Assembly (NCBI GenBank): GCA_965249895.1 | Contig: CBDFNC010000001.1 | Location: 992,001 to 1,056,000 of the forward strand | Length of the DNA stretch: 64,000 bases | Direction of reading: 5' to 3' | Source: CBDFNC01 sp965249895 | GTDB lineage: Bacteria; Pseudomonadota; Gammaproteobacteria; Enterobacterales; CBDFNC01 | In this document: positions 1 through 9,007 of the stretch, in pieces | Layout of the letters: every line of letters starts with the position of its first letter | Numbering within the stretch: position 1 is the first letter of the stretch | Translations under genes and position numbers: made by a program | Notes under the pieces: generated by a model | Databases searched by the model: none | Told to the model about the DNA's origin: nothing | The model's input: only the letters and a program-made list of their open reading frames with translations

Positions 1-94
1 TGGAGAAGCACAAGGGAGCTTCCTGAGATATTACCCGGACCTGCGTTGATCTGTCCTGGAAGTAGGGAGTTCAGCGAATGATCACTAGCTGGGC
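1..94. other. Intergenic stretch beyond the queG stop
   Basis: These first bases lie downstream of the minus-strand queG gene. I see no open reading frame, RNA gene or clear terminator here. In enterobacteria the neighbour at this place is orn, but nothing of it is visible. Confidence 0.4.
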
Positions 95-1228
95 TTAAGC
101 ATCTCGTGGCAGGCCCTTTTCAATACAACGTATTAATCTCGCTTTGGTTTTTTCATTGCTTGCCGGGACCAATCTGGATTTTTGTTGGGTAATTGCCCAG
201 TTAATATGCTCTTTCACCAGCTCAGAGTCAGTATCATCCAACTTTTTTGTTAACTTATCCACAATATCTGGATTGCTTGGCGCATTACCCAGGGCGACGG
301 CAATATTACGTTGCCATCGTGGATATCCGATACGACGGATAGGAGAGCCTTCAGTCTGTTTTAAGAATTGTGTTTCGCTCCAAAATAGTAGAGTGAGTAG
401 ATCACTGTTGTGGAGATCGTTACGGGCAAAAAAGTCCTGCTCCTGGGTCGTGCCGGCAAAGCGGTTCCAGGGGCAAATTAGCTGGCAGTCGTCGCAGCCA
501 TAAATACGATTGCCAATCAGGGGCCGGAATTGTTCTGGAATAGCGCCTTGTAATTCTATGGTGAGGTAGGATATACAGCGCCGTCCGTCCACTACATAAG
601 GCGCCACTATGGCCTGGGTTGGGCAGATTTTAAGGCAGGCTACACAAGCGCCACACTTTTCTTCAACCGGTTTATCCCTGGGTAAAGGCAAATCAATTAA
701 CAGTTCGCCGAGAAAAAACCAACTGCCTGCTTGCTGATCTAACAATAGCGAGTGCTTACCTATCCAACCGAGCCCGGCATTGGCTGCCAGAGGGCGTTCG
801 AGTACCGGCGCCGAGTCGACAAAAGGCCGATATCCCAGCTGACCTACTTCTGCCTCAATTTTCTGACCGAGTTTTTTCAACCGGTTGCGCAGCACCTTGT
901 GGTAATCGCGGCCCAGGGCGTAGCGGCTAATGTAAGCTTTATTTTTATCTTTCAGGGTGCTTGCGAATTTAGCGTCCGGGGGCAGATAATCCATCCGCAC
1001 AGAGATCACGCTAACACAACCTGGCTGCAATTCTGCCGGCCTTGCCCGTTTCATGCCGTGGCGCGCCATATAATCCATCTCGCCGTGATAACCTGCGTCC
1101 AGCCACTGCTGTAATTTTTCTTCATGTTGGCTGAGATCTATGTCTGCTATACCGACAGCCTGAAAACCTAGCTCTTTTCCCCATTGCTTGATATCTTGGG
1201 CGAGTTTATGTAAGTCGATATTGGACAT
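95..1228 (-). CDS. queG: Epoxyqueuosine reductase QueG
   Basis: Carries out the last step of queuosine synthesis, reducing epoxyqueuosine to queuosine in the wobble base of tRNAs with GUN anticodons; a cytosolic cobalamin and iron-sulfur enzyme. The protein has the DUF1730 N-terminal half and the conserved segment FVDSAPVLERP holding the likely catalytic Asp (about residue 138 from this start). It has two ferredoxin-type clusters, CGACVACLKICP and CDDCQLICPWNR. A GTG codon four codons upstream (1240) is also in frame; the ATG at 1228 matches the family N-terminus better, giving 377 aa against about 379 in E. coli. Neither start has a clear Shine-Dalgarno. The gene is divergent from nnrDE with only 19 bp between the start codons. 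Family assignment is firm; only the start is uncertain. Confidence 0.96.
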   Translation of the reverse strand: MSNIDLHKLAQDIKQWGKELGFQAVGIADIDLSQHEEKLQQWLDAGYHGEMDYMARHGMKRARPAELQPGCVSVISVRMDYLPPDAKFASTLKDKNKAYISRYALGRDYHKVLRNRLKKLGQKIEAEVGQLGYRPFVDSAPVLERPLAANAGLGWIGKHSLLLDQQAGSWFFLGELLIDLPLPRDKPVEEKCGACVACLKICPTQAIVAPYVVDGRRCISYLTIELQGAIPEQFRPLIGNRIYGCDDCQLICPWNRFAGTTQEQDFFARNDLHNSDLLTLLFWSETQFLKQTEGSPIRRIGYPRWQRNIAVALGNAPSNPDIVDKLTKKLDDTDSELVKEHINWAITQQKSRLVPASNEKTKARLIRCIEKGLPRDA

Positions 1229-1247
1229 TTTTTTGGACACGAGTCGG

Positions 1248-2756
1248 ATGAATTCTAAAGCAAATAACCTGGGTCAGAGTTTACCATATTCCCTTTGGCG
1301 CGCGCAGCAAGTACGAGATAACGAGCAGAAAGCGGCGGCATCTTTAGCAATAGATATGTACAGCCTAATGGACAAAGCTGGCCACCTAGCCTTTGATACG
1401 TTACGAGAAAAATGGCCTGAGGCCAAGCGCATCCTTGTGTTGTGCGGTAAAGGCAATAACGGCGGAGATGGCTACGTGCTGGCGGCTTTAGCCAAAGACG
1501 CCGGGTTAGACGTACAACTTTGCCAGCTAACGGATGAGTCAGAGTTAACTGGAGATGCGGCAGTTGCAAGAAATGCCTGGCTGGTGGAGCAGGGCGTATC
1601 CCAGCATGTTGCGGCGGCTAATTTTAATGCCGATGTTATCGTGGACGCGATTTTAGGCACAGGTTTAAGCGGTGATATTCGCAGTGATTACCTGGATGTG
1701 ATCAATAAGATCAATCAATCCAACAGTGCAGTGCTGTCAATCGATATTCCGTCAGGCCTGAATGCCGATACGGGCGCCATTATGGGGGAAGCGGTAAAAG
1801 CGGATGTAACTGTGACTTTTGTGGCGTTAAAGCAAGGCATGTTTACCGGTTTAGCGGCCCAATGTTGTGGTGAGATAATATTTGATGATCTTGGTATTGG
1901 AGAAGCCTTCGAGGAGCAGGGAAGCGCTAATATTCGCCGTACCTGTTACGGTTTGCGTAAATCGCTGCTTTCCACTCGCTGCCGGGTGAGTCACAAGGGC
2001 CATTACGGCAAGATAATAGTGGCTGGTGGTAACAAAGGCATGCCTGGCTCCATCAGGCTGGCAGGTGAAGCGTGCTTACGCACCGGCGCGGCCTTGGTTA
2101 AGGTAGTATCCAGACCGGAAAATACCCTGGCTATAATGTCCGGCCGCCCGGAATTGATGTTATGCGGTTTTGAAGGTGAAGACTGGCAGCTTAATGAGAC
2201 TATGGACTGGGCCAGTACTGTTATCGTTGGGCCCGGACTGGGGCAGGATGAATGGGCAAAAACCTTGCTCACACGCTGCCTGGACAATGAGCTGCCAAAA
2301 GTGGTGGATGCCGATGGCTTAAACCTGCTGGTGGAAATGCCCACCTGGAAAGATAACTGGATATTAACGCCCCATCCGGGCGAAGCCGCTCATTTGCTGG
2401 GTTGCTCTATCACAGAAGTTGTTAACGACAGGTATACAGCAGTGAGAAATTTACAGCAACGTTTCGGCGGTGTGGTGGTATTAAAGGGCGCGGGAACCCT
2501 GATCTGTGATGGTGAGCAGACTTTGGTGGCCAATGTGGGTAATCCGGGTATGGCCAGTGGTGGTATGGGAGATGTGTTATCGGGTATTATTGCCGGTTTA
2601 TTAGCCCAGGGGCTGTCACTGCTCGATGCCGCGGCATTGGGTGTTTGTATCCACGGCGATGCGGCAGATATGGCCGTGAGCGAGGGTGAGCGTGGTTTGC
2701 TTGCCAGCGATTTATTCCCTTACGTTAGAAGATTGGTAAACCCGGATGAAAGTTGA
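1248..2756 (+). CDS. nnrD: Bifunctional NAD(P)H-hydrate epimerase / ADP-dependent dehydratase
   Basis: Repairs damaged nicotinamide cofactors: the N-terminal epimerase domain interconverts R- and S-NAD(P)HX and the C-terminal ADP-dependent dehydratase restores NAD(P)H. GKGNNGGDG at residues 67-75 marks the YjeF_N epimerase domain. The kinase-like C-terminal domain shows LTPHPGEAAHLL and GMASGGMGD (434-442). The length, 502 aa, fits the two-domain E. coli protein (515 aa). The frame extends upstream to 1188, but that would run inside queG and the family N-terminus supports the ATG at 1248. The 3' end overlaps tsaE by 11 bp, indicating co-transcription with the tsaE-amiB-mutL-miaA-hfq run. Confidence 0.95.
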   Translation: MNSKANNLGQSLPYSLWRAQQVRDNEQKAAASLAIDMYSLMDKAGHLAFDTLREKWPEAKRILVLCGKGNNGGDGYVLAALAKDAGLDVQLCQLTDESELTGDAAVARNAWLVEQGVSQHVAAANFNADVIVDAILGTGLSGDIRSDYLDVINKINQSNSAVLSIDIPSGLNADTGAIMGEAVKADVTVTFVALKQGMFTGLAAQCCGEIIFDDLGIGEAFEEQGSANIRRTCYGLRKSLLSTRCRVSHKGHYGKIIVAGGNKGMPGSIRLAGEACLRTGAALVKVVSRPENTLAIMSGRPELMLCGFEGEDWQLNETMDWASTVIVGPGLGQDEWAKTLLTRCLDNELPKVVDADGLNLLVEMPTWKDNWILTPHPGEAAHLLGCSITEVVNDRYTAVRNLQQRFGGVVVLKGAGTLICDGEQTLVANVGNPGMASGGMGDVLSGIIAGLLAQGLSLLDAAALGVCIHGDAADMAVSEGERGLLASDLFPYVRRLVNPDES

Positions 2757-3204
2757 TTTTTCGTTACCGCTGGCAGATGAAACCGCCACGGTAGCATTTG
2801 GTAGACGCCTGGCAGAGTTTTGTGACCAGGCAGTTTGTATTTTCCTGCATGGGGATCTGGGTGCGGGGAAAACCACCCTGACGCGGGGGTTTGTTCAGGG
2901 GTTAGGGCATCAAGGCAAGGTAAAAAGCCCCACCTATACTCTGGTTGAGCCCTATGAGCTAGCCCGTTGGCAGGTTTATCATTTCGATTTATACCGCTTG
3001 TCCGATCCTGAAGAACTGGAATATATGGGGGTGCGTGATTATTTTACCGACACCAGTCATTGCTTGATCGAGTGGCCGGAGAAAGGGATTGGCATGTTGC
3101 CAGAGCCGGATCTGGAAATCACCTTATCGTATGTGGGTACAGAGCGGCTGGTGGAGCTGCGCGTACACAGTCAATTAGGAAGACGATTAGTCAACAAGCT
3201 TTAA
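2746..3204 (+). CDS. tsaE: tRNA threonylcarbamoyladenosine biosynthesis ATPase TsaE
   Basis: P-loop ATPase of the TsaB-TsaD-TsaE complex that places threonylcarbamoyl on A37 of ANN-decoding tRNAs. Walker A is GDLGAGKT at residues 36-43, followed by the family motif SPTYTLVEPY (61-70) and HFDLYRL. The length (152 aa) is typical. The start lies inside the nnrDE 3' end and the stop is 4 bp before amiB, so translation is probably coupled. The assignment rests on motif and conserved order. Confidence 0.95.
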   Translation: MKVDFSLPLADETATVAFGRRLAEFCDQAVCIFLHGDLGAGKTTLTRGFVQGLGHQGKVKSPTYTLVEPYELARWQVYHFDLYRLSDPEELEYMGVRDYFTDTSHCLIEWPEKGIGMLPEPDLEITLSYVGTERLVELRVHSQLGRRLVNKL

Positions 3205-3208
3205 TACT

Positions 3209-4510
3209 ATGATCAGAACCTTATTGTTTTTTCTGGCGGCCTTTTTTTGTGGCCAAACATTCGCCAATGAATTAAAAGGGGTGAGGATCTGGCCTTCGCC
3301 AGATGCTACCCGGATCGTGTTGGATCTATCATCGACACCTAAATACAGTTATTTCACCCTGACTAAACCCTATCGTCTGGTGGTTGATCTGTCGGCTACG
3401 GGCAAGGCGATTGACCTTAGCAAGGTAGAAAACGGCAGCCCTTTAATTAAAAAGGTCAGAAGAAGCACACCAGCTAAAAAAGGCGACTTTCGTTTGGTTA
3501 TTGAGCTGACGGAAGCCAGTAAACCTGTGGTATTTCCATTAAAACCCGCCAAACCTTATGGCGATCGTCTGGTGCTGGATCTGCCGCACAGCAAATCCCG
3601 GCTGAAAACCAGCAGCGTTAAGCGCTCCACACCCAGCAGTGACAGGGATATTGTCGTGGCTCTCGATGCGGGTCACGGGGGAGACGATCCGGGAGCCCTG
3701 GGTAAGAGAACCTATGAAAAACATATAACCCTGGCCATTGCCAAGCGAGTGGAGAAAAAGATCAATAGCATCAAAGGGATGCGAGCGGTAATGGTGCGTA
3801 CCGGTGACTATTTCGTTAACCTGAATAAGCGTAGTGATATTGCCAGACGAAATAAAGCGGACTTACTGGTGTCGATCCATGCGGATGGTTTCCATAACCC
3901 TAAGCCCAGAGGGGCATCTGTATGGGTTCTCTCCACCCGCAGGGCCAACTCGGAAATCGGTCGCTGGATTGAAAAACACGAAGAGCAATCGGAGTTGTTG
4001 GGGGGGGCCGGAGAGGTTATCAATGATACCGAGGAAGATATGTTTCTTACCCGGACTTTGCTGGATATGTCCATGGACCACTCCATGAATACGGGTTATG
4101 GAGTGAGCGTGGAAGTATTAAAAGAGTTAGGGAAAGTAACCCGCTTGCATAAGAAAAGGCCGGAGCACGCCAGTTTGGCTGTGCTTAAGTCACCGGATAT
4201 ACCTTCATTGCTGGTTGAGGCTGGTTTTATTACCAATCATGCGGAAGAAAATTTGCTGCGTACCTCGTCACATCAGGAAAAAATAGCCAATGCTGTATTT
4301 AAGGGGATAAAACGTCACTTTAGCAATAAACCGCCGGCGGGAACCTATTTCGCTCGTAAAGCGGATCGTAATCATACTGTGCGCAGCGGTGAGTCCCTCT
4401 CACTAATAGCTAAACGTTATGACACAAGTGTGTCTAAGCTTAAAAACGCAAATAGATTGAAATCAGATGTTTTAAAAATCGGCCAAATATTAACCATACC
4501 TCATAGTTGA
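3209..4510 (+). CDS. amiB: N-acetylmuramoyl-L-alanine amidase AmiB
   Basis: Periplasmic zinc amidase that cleaves the lactyl-peptide bond of peptidoglycan at the division septum. A signal peptide occupies residues 1-19 (ending QTFA), then an AMIN localisation domain (about 22-125) and an Amidase_3 domain with the zinc motif DAGHGG (153-158), SIHAD and LVEAGFITN. A LysM module closes the protein (about 378-432). The C-terminal LysM distinguishes AmiB-type enzymes of this group from AmiA and AmiC. The stop overlaps the region in which mutL starts. Regulation by EnvC/NlpD-type activators is known for the family, not shown here. Confidence 0.95.
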   Translation: MIRTLLFFLAAFFCGQTFANELKGVRIWPSPDATRIVLDLSSTPKYSYFTLTKPYRLVVDLSATGKAIDLSKVENGSPLIKKVRRSTPAKKGDFRLVIELTEASKPVVFPLKPAKPYGDRLVLDLPHSKSRLKTSSVKRSTPSSDRDIVVALDAGHGGDDPGALGKRTYEKHITLAIAKRVEKKINSIKGMRAVMVRTGDYFVNLNKRSDIARRNKADLLVSIHADGFHNPKPRGASVWVLSTRRANSEIGRWIEKHEEQSELLGGAGEVINDTEEDMFLTRTLLDMSMDHSMNTGYGVSVEVLKELGKVTRLHKKRPEHASLAVLKSPDIPSLLVEAGFITNHAEENLLRTSSHQEKIANAVFKGIKRHFSNKPPAGTYFARKADRNHTVRSGESLSLIAKRYDTSVSKLKNANRLKSDVLKIGQILTIPHS

Positions 4511-4512
4511 TT

Positions 4513-6324
4513 ATGTCTATACAAATATTACCGCCACGTTTGGCGAACCAGATTGCAGCAGGTGAAGTTGTTGAGCGTCCTGCTTCTGTAGTGAAAGAGC
4601 TAATTGAAAATAGCCTGGACGCAGGTGCCAGCCGGATCGATATTGAGATCGAAAAGGGCGGCATAAAACTTATCCGGATCAAGGATAATGGCGGCGGCGT
4701 ACCTCAGCAAGAGCTGGGGTTAGCCTTAAGCCGTCATGCCACCAGTAAGGTGGTTAGCCTGGACGATCTGGAAGCCATCGTCAGCCTGGGGTTTAGAGGT
4801 GAGGCGCTGGCCAGTATCAGCTCGGTATCCAGGTTAACTTTCACCTCAAAAACACAGCAGCAAGATCAGGGGTGGCAGGCTTTGGCCGAAGGGCGGGACA
4901 TGGATGTTAAGCAACAGCCTTGTGCTCACCCCTGCGGAACGACGGTTGAAGTGATGGATCTGTTTTTTAACACGCCGGCAAGAAGACGTTTTTTACGCTC
5001 GGAAAAAACAGAATTTGCACATATTGATGAGTTGATAAAGCGCATCGCGTTAAGCCGCTTTAATATTCATCTGACGTTAAAACATAATGGTCGTATGATC
5101 CGCAACTACCGGCCTGCCGGCAGCATAGAGCAACAGGAAAAACGTGTGGCCTCCGTGTGCAGCAGTCAGTTTATGCATCATGCCATTGCCATTAGTGCCC
5201 AGCACAGTGATCTGAAGGTTTGGGGCTGGATAGTTGAGCCTCAGGGCGCCAGGAGCCAGAACGATGTTCAGTATTGTTATGTAAATGGCCGTATGATGCG
5301 GGACAAGCTGATCAATCATGCCATTCGCCAGGCCTATGAAGATCAGTTGCCGGCAGAGTCTTATGCGGCTTATGTGCTGTTTATTGAGCTGGACCCCGGG
5401 CAGGTGGACGTTAATGTTCATCCGGCAAAACACGAAGTCAGGTTTCATCAGGCCCGGCTGGTTCATGATTTTATCTTACAGTCCATCTCCCAGGGGCTCG
5501 CGGAGATAAAGTCTGTTGGTCATGAGGAGTCTTTAGCCGATAGCGTCCGGGAAATAGCTGAACCTTCTGCTGAAAATAGCATCCGGGAAGGGGCTACCCC
5601 ATGGTACGAGCCAAAACACAATTACCGCCAGTCGCAGCCGCCCGGTTACCGAAACCCGGACTCATCCAGCAAGGCTGAACTAGAAACCTATGCGCATTTG
5701 GTTGGGACAGAACTACCTTCATTGGCACAGCAGAAGCAGCCTGAGGTCAGCGCTGAGAGCTCATTAGGCAGAGCCTTGAGCCTGGTACAAGGCAAATATT
5801 TGCTGGTTGAAAGTGAAACTATCCAGTTGGTTTCCCTGGTCGGGGTATGGCAGTTGGTCACTCAGCAGCAGCTAATAGCAGCTTGGTCTGACGGCGCCAC
5901 ACCTCAGCCACTACTGCTGCCTGTCTCTATTAAGGTGGGTGAAAGCTTGGTAGATGTGGCCAAGTGCCATGAAAACACCTTAAAAAAATTGGGTATGGAG
6001 TTGAAAAGCCCGCAGTCCGGCACCATTATCGTAGCTAAGGTACCGGCACAGCTCAGAAACTGCCCCTTGAGCCAGCTGATCCCTCAATTGCTGCAGCAAC
6101 TGGCCAGCTATCCGGGTGAGTTAATGGGACAGCAGGTTATCGAACTGTGCTTCTGGTTAGCCTTAGAAGCGAGTAAAGAAACTGAGAGTTTCTCCTGGCA
6201 ACAGGCAGTGAGCTTACTTACTCAGCTCGACAAGTACCTAGGCGAAGAAGTGCGTGAAATACAGCATAAGCTTTGCCGGAATGTGGATTTAACTAACGTC
6301 ATTAACAGTTTTGAGCAAGAGTAA
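4513..6324 (+). CDS. mutL: DNA mismatch repair protein MutL
   Basis: GHKL-type ATPase that couples MutS mismatch recognition to strand incision and unwinding. The N-terminal ATPase motifs are ANQIAAGEVVERPASVVKEL, the DNGGG loop and GFRGEAL. A variable proline- and glutamine-rich linker (about residues 340-420) joins a C-terminal dimerisation domain. The length is 603 aa (E. coli 615). A TTG at 4507 is in frame, but the ATG at 4513 gives the expected MSIQILPPRL start. The ATG follows the amiB stop by 2 bp. The 3' end overlaps the likely miaA start. Confidence 0.96.
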   Translation: MSIQILPPRLANQIAAGEVVERPASVVKELIENSLDAGASRIDIEIEKGGIKLIRIKDNGGGVPQQELGLALSRHATSKVVSLDDLEAIVSLGFRGEALASISSVSRLTFTSKTQQQDQGWQALAEGRDMDVKQQPCAHPCGTTVEVMDLFFNTPARRRFLRSEKTEFAHIDELIKRIALSRFNIHLTLKHNGRMIRNYRPAGSIEQQEKRVASVCSSQFMHHAIAISAQHSDLKVWGWIVEPQGARSQNDVQYCYVNGRMMRDKLINHAIRQAYEDQLPAESYAAYVLFIELDPGQVDVNVHPAKHEVRFHQARLVHDFILQSISQGLAEIKSVGHEESLADSVREIAEPSAENSIREGATPWYEPKHNYRQSQPPGYRNPDSSSKAELETYAHLVGTELPSLAQQKQPEVSAESSLGRALSLVQGKYLLVESETIQLVSLVGVWQLVTQQQLIAAWSDGATPQPLLLPVSIKVGESLVDVAKCHENTLKKLGMELKSPQSGTIIVAKVPAQLRNCPLSQLIPQLLQQLASYPGELMGQQVIELCFWLALEASKETESFSWQQAVSLLTQLDKYLGEEVREIQHKLCRNVDLTNVINSFEQE

Positions 6325-7249
6325 CCAGGTGACAGATTTAGCCAAAGCCATTTTTTTAATGGGTCCGACCGCATCAGGAAAGACTGATTTAGCAATTGAA
6401 TTAACCCGGCGGCTGCCATGTGACATTATTAGTGTCGATTCGGCCTTGGTATATCGGGGCATGGATATCGGCAGTGCTAAACCAAGTAAAGCCGAGTTAG
6501 CATTAGCCCCACATGCTTTGCTGGATATACGCGATCCCGGCGAAGCCTATTCTGCGGCCGACTTTCGCCAGGATGCGCTTAAATTAATGGGGGAGATTTC
6601 TGCTAAAGGCCGGATCCCCTTATTGGTGGGCGGCACTATGCTTTATTTTAAAGCCTTGATCGACGGTTTGTCGCCTTTACCGTCGGCAGACTCGGAAATC
6701 CGCTCTGATATTGAGCATCAAGCGAGTACCCTGGGCTGGGCCGCTTTGCATGATGAACTGGCATATATCGACCCCGTCTCAGCTAAGCGAATTCACCCCA
6801 ACGATCCCCAGCGTTTGTCACGGGCATTGGAGGTTTATCGTATTTCGGGAAAAACCCTCACAGAGCTGACCCAGATAAAAAGTGAACCTTTTCCTTACCA
6901 CGCGTTCCAATTTGCTATCGCTCCAAAGGACAGGAGTATGTTGCATAAGCGAATTGAACTAAGATTTAAGCTGATGCTGGATCAGGGGTTTGAACAAGAA
7001 GTGAAAGCCCTGTATCAGAGGGACGACCTGAATAAGGACTTGCCTTCCATCCGTTGTGTCGGTTACCGACAAATGTGGGAACACTTGGAAGGCAGTATAG
7101 ATTTTGATGAAATGCTATACAGGGGTATAGTAGCAACCAGGCAGTTGGCAAAACGCCAGATGACCTGGTTACGTAGCTGGGAAGACCTTACCTGGCTTGA
7201 AACCGGTAATAGACAAAACCTTGATAAAATTGTACAACTTGTTGGCTAG
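6311..7249 (+). CDS. miaA: tRNA dimethylallyltransferase MiaA
   Basis: Transfers the dimethylallyl group to N6 of A37 in tRNAs that read UNN codons. P-loop GPTASGKT lies at residues 18-25, followed by DSALVYRGMDIGSAKP and GGTMLYFKAL, which form the substrate site. The start is doubtful: TTG at 6311 gives the usual number of residues (12) before AIFLMGP, whereas a GTG at 6329 would shorten the N-terminus to six. Neither has a strong ribosome binding site. I prefer TTG because the resulting protein matches E. coli length. It overlaps mutL by 14 bp. Confidence 0.95.
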   Translation: MSKSNQVTDLAKAIFLMGPTASGKTDLAIELTRRLPCDIISVDSALVYRGMDIGSAKPSKAELALAPHALLDIRDPGEAYSAADFRQDALKLMGEISAKGRIPLLVGGTMLYFKALIDGLSPLPSADSEIRSDIEHQASTLGWAALHDELAYIDPVSAKRIHPNDPQRLSRALEVYRISGKTLTELTQIKSEPFPYHAFQFAIAPKDRSMLHKRIELRFKLMLDQGFEQEVKALYQRDDLNKDLPSIRCVGYRQMWEHLEGSIDFDEMLYRGIVATRQLAKRQMTWLRSWEDLTWLETGNRQNLDKIVQLVG

Positions 7250-7272
7250 ATTAAATTAACCGTGTATATAAT
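7242..7272 (+). promoter_or_regulatory. Possible hfq promoter
   Basis: TATAAT at 7267-7272 is preceded by TTGGCT at 7242-7247. The spacer is 19 bp, longer than ideal, so this is a weak candidate. In E. coli hfq is also served by promoters inside miaA. Confidence 0.3.
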
Positions 7273-7337
7273 ATTTAGCTAGACGGTCTGGTTTTTAATA
7301 ACTAAAAAATTTTTAAAACTAAAAAAAGGAAATTAAA

Positions 7338-7595
7338 ATGGCTAAGGGGCAATCTTTACAAGACCCTTTTTTAAACGCTTTGCGTCGCGAAAGGATTCCG
7401 GTATCAATCTACCTGGTAAATGGTATTAAACTACAGGGGCAGGTTGAATCATTCGATCAATTTGTTATCTTGCTTAAAAACACGGTCAATCAAATGGTGT
7501 ATAAGCATGCTATTTCAACAGTAGTGCCTGCACGCCCGGTTACACACCATGTGGCAAACGGAACACCAGGACAACCTTCTGAGCACGGCGAATAA
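7338..7595 (+). CDS. hfq: RNA chaperone Hfq
   Basis: Hexameric Sm-like RNA-binding protein that pairs small RNAs with mRNAs. The Sm1 segment (QDPFLNALRRERIPVSIYLV) and the Sm2 motif YKHAIS are present, and the C-terminal tail is short (85 aa in total, against 102 in E. coli). AAGGAA sits just before the ATG. An 88-bp gap separates it from miaA and contains TATAAT at 7267-7272, so it may have its own promoter in addition to read-through. Confidence 0.98.
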   Translation: MAKGQSLQDPFLNALRRERIPVSIYLVNGIKLQGQVESFDQFVILLKNTVNQMVYKHAISTVVPARPVTHHVANGTPGQPSEHGE

Positions 7596-7672
7596 TTTTT
7601 TTGTTTGGGTGGAGTTTCCTCCGCCCCTTTTCAATCCCATCTTTTATGTTTCAGCATTAAGGAGTTTATTGC

Positions 7673-8959
7673 TTGTTTGACCGTTATGAGGCTGGCGAGC
7701 AGGCTGTACTAGTTCATATCGATTTTCGCGCAGAAAGCGAAAAAGAAGACCTGGTAGAGCTTGAGATGTTAGTGGATTCTGCAGGTGTATCCGCTGTTTC
7801 AACTGTCCTCGGTAGTAGGACATCCCCCCACCCCAAATATTTTGTCGGTAGTGGTAAAGCCGAAGAGATCGCAGACACAGTCAGGCAGTTTAACGCCGAT
7901 GTGATCATCTTTAACCATGCCTTATCGCCCGCCCAGGAGCGCAACCTGGAACGTTTGTGTGAGTGCCGGGTGTTGGACAGGACGGCGCTGATCCTGGATA
8001 TTTTTGCCCAGCGGGCTCGAACCCACGAGGGCAAGTTGCAGGTGGAGCTGGCACAATTACGGCATATTTCCAGCCGGTTGATCCGAGGCTGGACCCACCT
8101 GGAGCGACAGAAAGGCGGCATAGGCTTGCGGGGGCCGGGTGAAACTCAGCTGGAAACGGACAGGCGTTTACTCCGGGTGCGGATCAAGACGATATTACGT
8201 CGCCTCGAGAAAGTAGCGAAACAGCGAGAGCAGGGCAGGCGTGCGCGTCAGCGTAATGAAGTGCCTACAGTGTCGCTGGTAGGGTATACCAATGCCGGTA
8301 AATCAACCTTGTTTAACTGCATAACTCAGGCGGGTGTATATGCTGCGGATCAGTTGTTTGCCACCCTGGATCCTACCTTGCGTAAAATCGAAGTCGATGA
8401 TGTCGGCGCAACAATTTTGGCCGATACGGTTGGTTTTATCCGTCATCTCCCCCATGATCTAGTGGCGGCGTTTAAAGCCACCCTGCAGGAAACCCGTGAA
8501 GCCGACCTTTTGTTGCACGTGGTAGACTGCGCGGATGAGCGGATGCAGGAAAATATCGGGGAAGTTCATTCGGTATTGGCTGAAATTGACGCGGATGAAG
8601 TGCCACAATTGGTGGTAATGAATAAGATAGATATACTCGACCATGGCGAACCTAGGATCGAATACGATGATCTTGGGGTACCCGCCAGGGTTTGGGTGTC
8701 AGCCATGGAGGGGCGGGGTATCGAGCTGTTGTTTAAAGCTCTGACCCAGCGTTTATCAAGCTCTATGGTGAATAAACACCTGGATTTACCCGCTACTGCG
8801 GGTAAACTCAGGAGTACCTTGTACAGTCTGAATTGCGTGGAAAGTGAACAATTTTCCGAAACTGGCGGTTGGAGCCTGGACATTCGTTTACCGAGTGTCG
8901 ACTGGCAACGGCTGCTGAAACAGCAAGGCGAATCAATTCAAAGCTTTATTGCTACTTGA
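7673..8959 (+). CDS. hflX: Ribosome-associated GTPase HflX
   Basis: Obg-like GTPase that binds the 50S subunit and splits stalled ribosomes, for example after heat shock. The N-terminal HflX domain is followed by a glycine-rich linker (GGIGLRGPGETQLETDRR region, 148-165) and a G domain with G1 GYTNAGKST (204-212), DTVGF and NKID. The start is TTG at 7673, supported by a strong AAGGAG at 7659-7664 with 8-nt spacing and by the family N-terminus MFDRY. The length is 428 aa. It is followed by hflK-hflC, the usual order. Confidence 0.96.
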   Translation: MFDRYEAGEQAVLVHIDFRAESEKEDLVELEMLVDSAGVSAVSTVLGSRTSPHPKYFVGSGKAEEIADTVRQFNADVIIFNHALSPAQERNLERLCECRVLDRTALILDIFAQRARTHEGKLQVELAQLRHISSRLIRGWTHLERQKGGIGLRGPGETQLETDRRLLRVRIKTILRRLEKVAKQREQGRRARQRNEVPTVSLVGYTNAGKSTLFNCITQAGVYAADQLFATLDPTLRKIEVDDVGATILADTVGFIRHLPHDLVAAFKATLQETREADLLLHVVDCADERMQENIGEVHSVLAEIDADEVPQLVVMNKIDILDHGEPRIEYDDLGVPARVWVSAMEGRGIELLFKALTQRLSSSMVNKHLDLPATAGKLRSTLYSLNCVESEQFSETGGWSLDIRLPSVDWQRLLKQQGESIQSFIAT

Positions 8960-9007
8960 TAGACTGTTACATTTACACATTAACTCTTCTGTTAACTGGA
9001 GATGAGA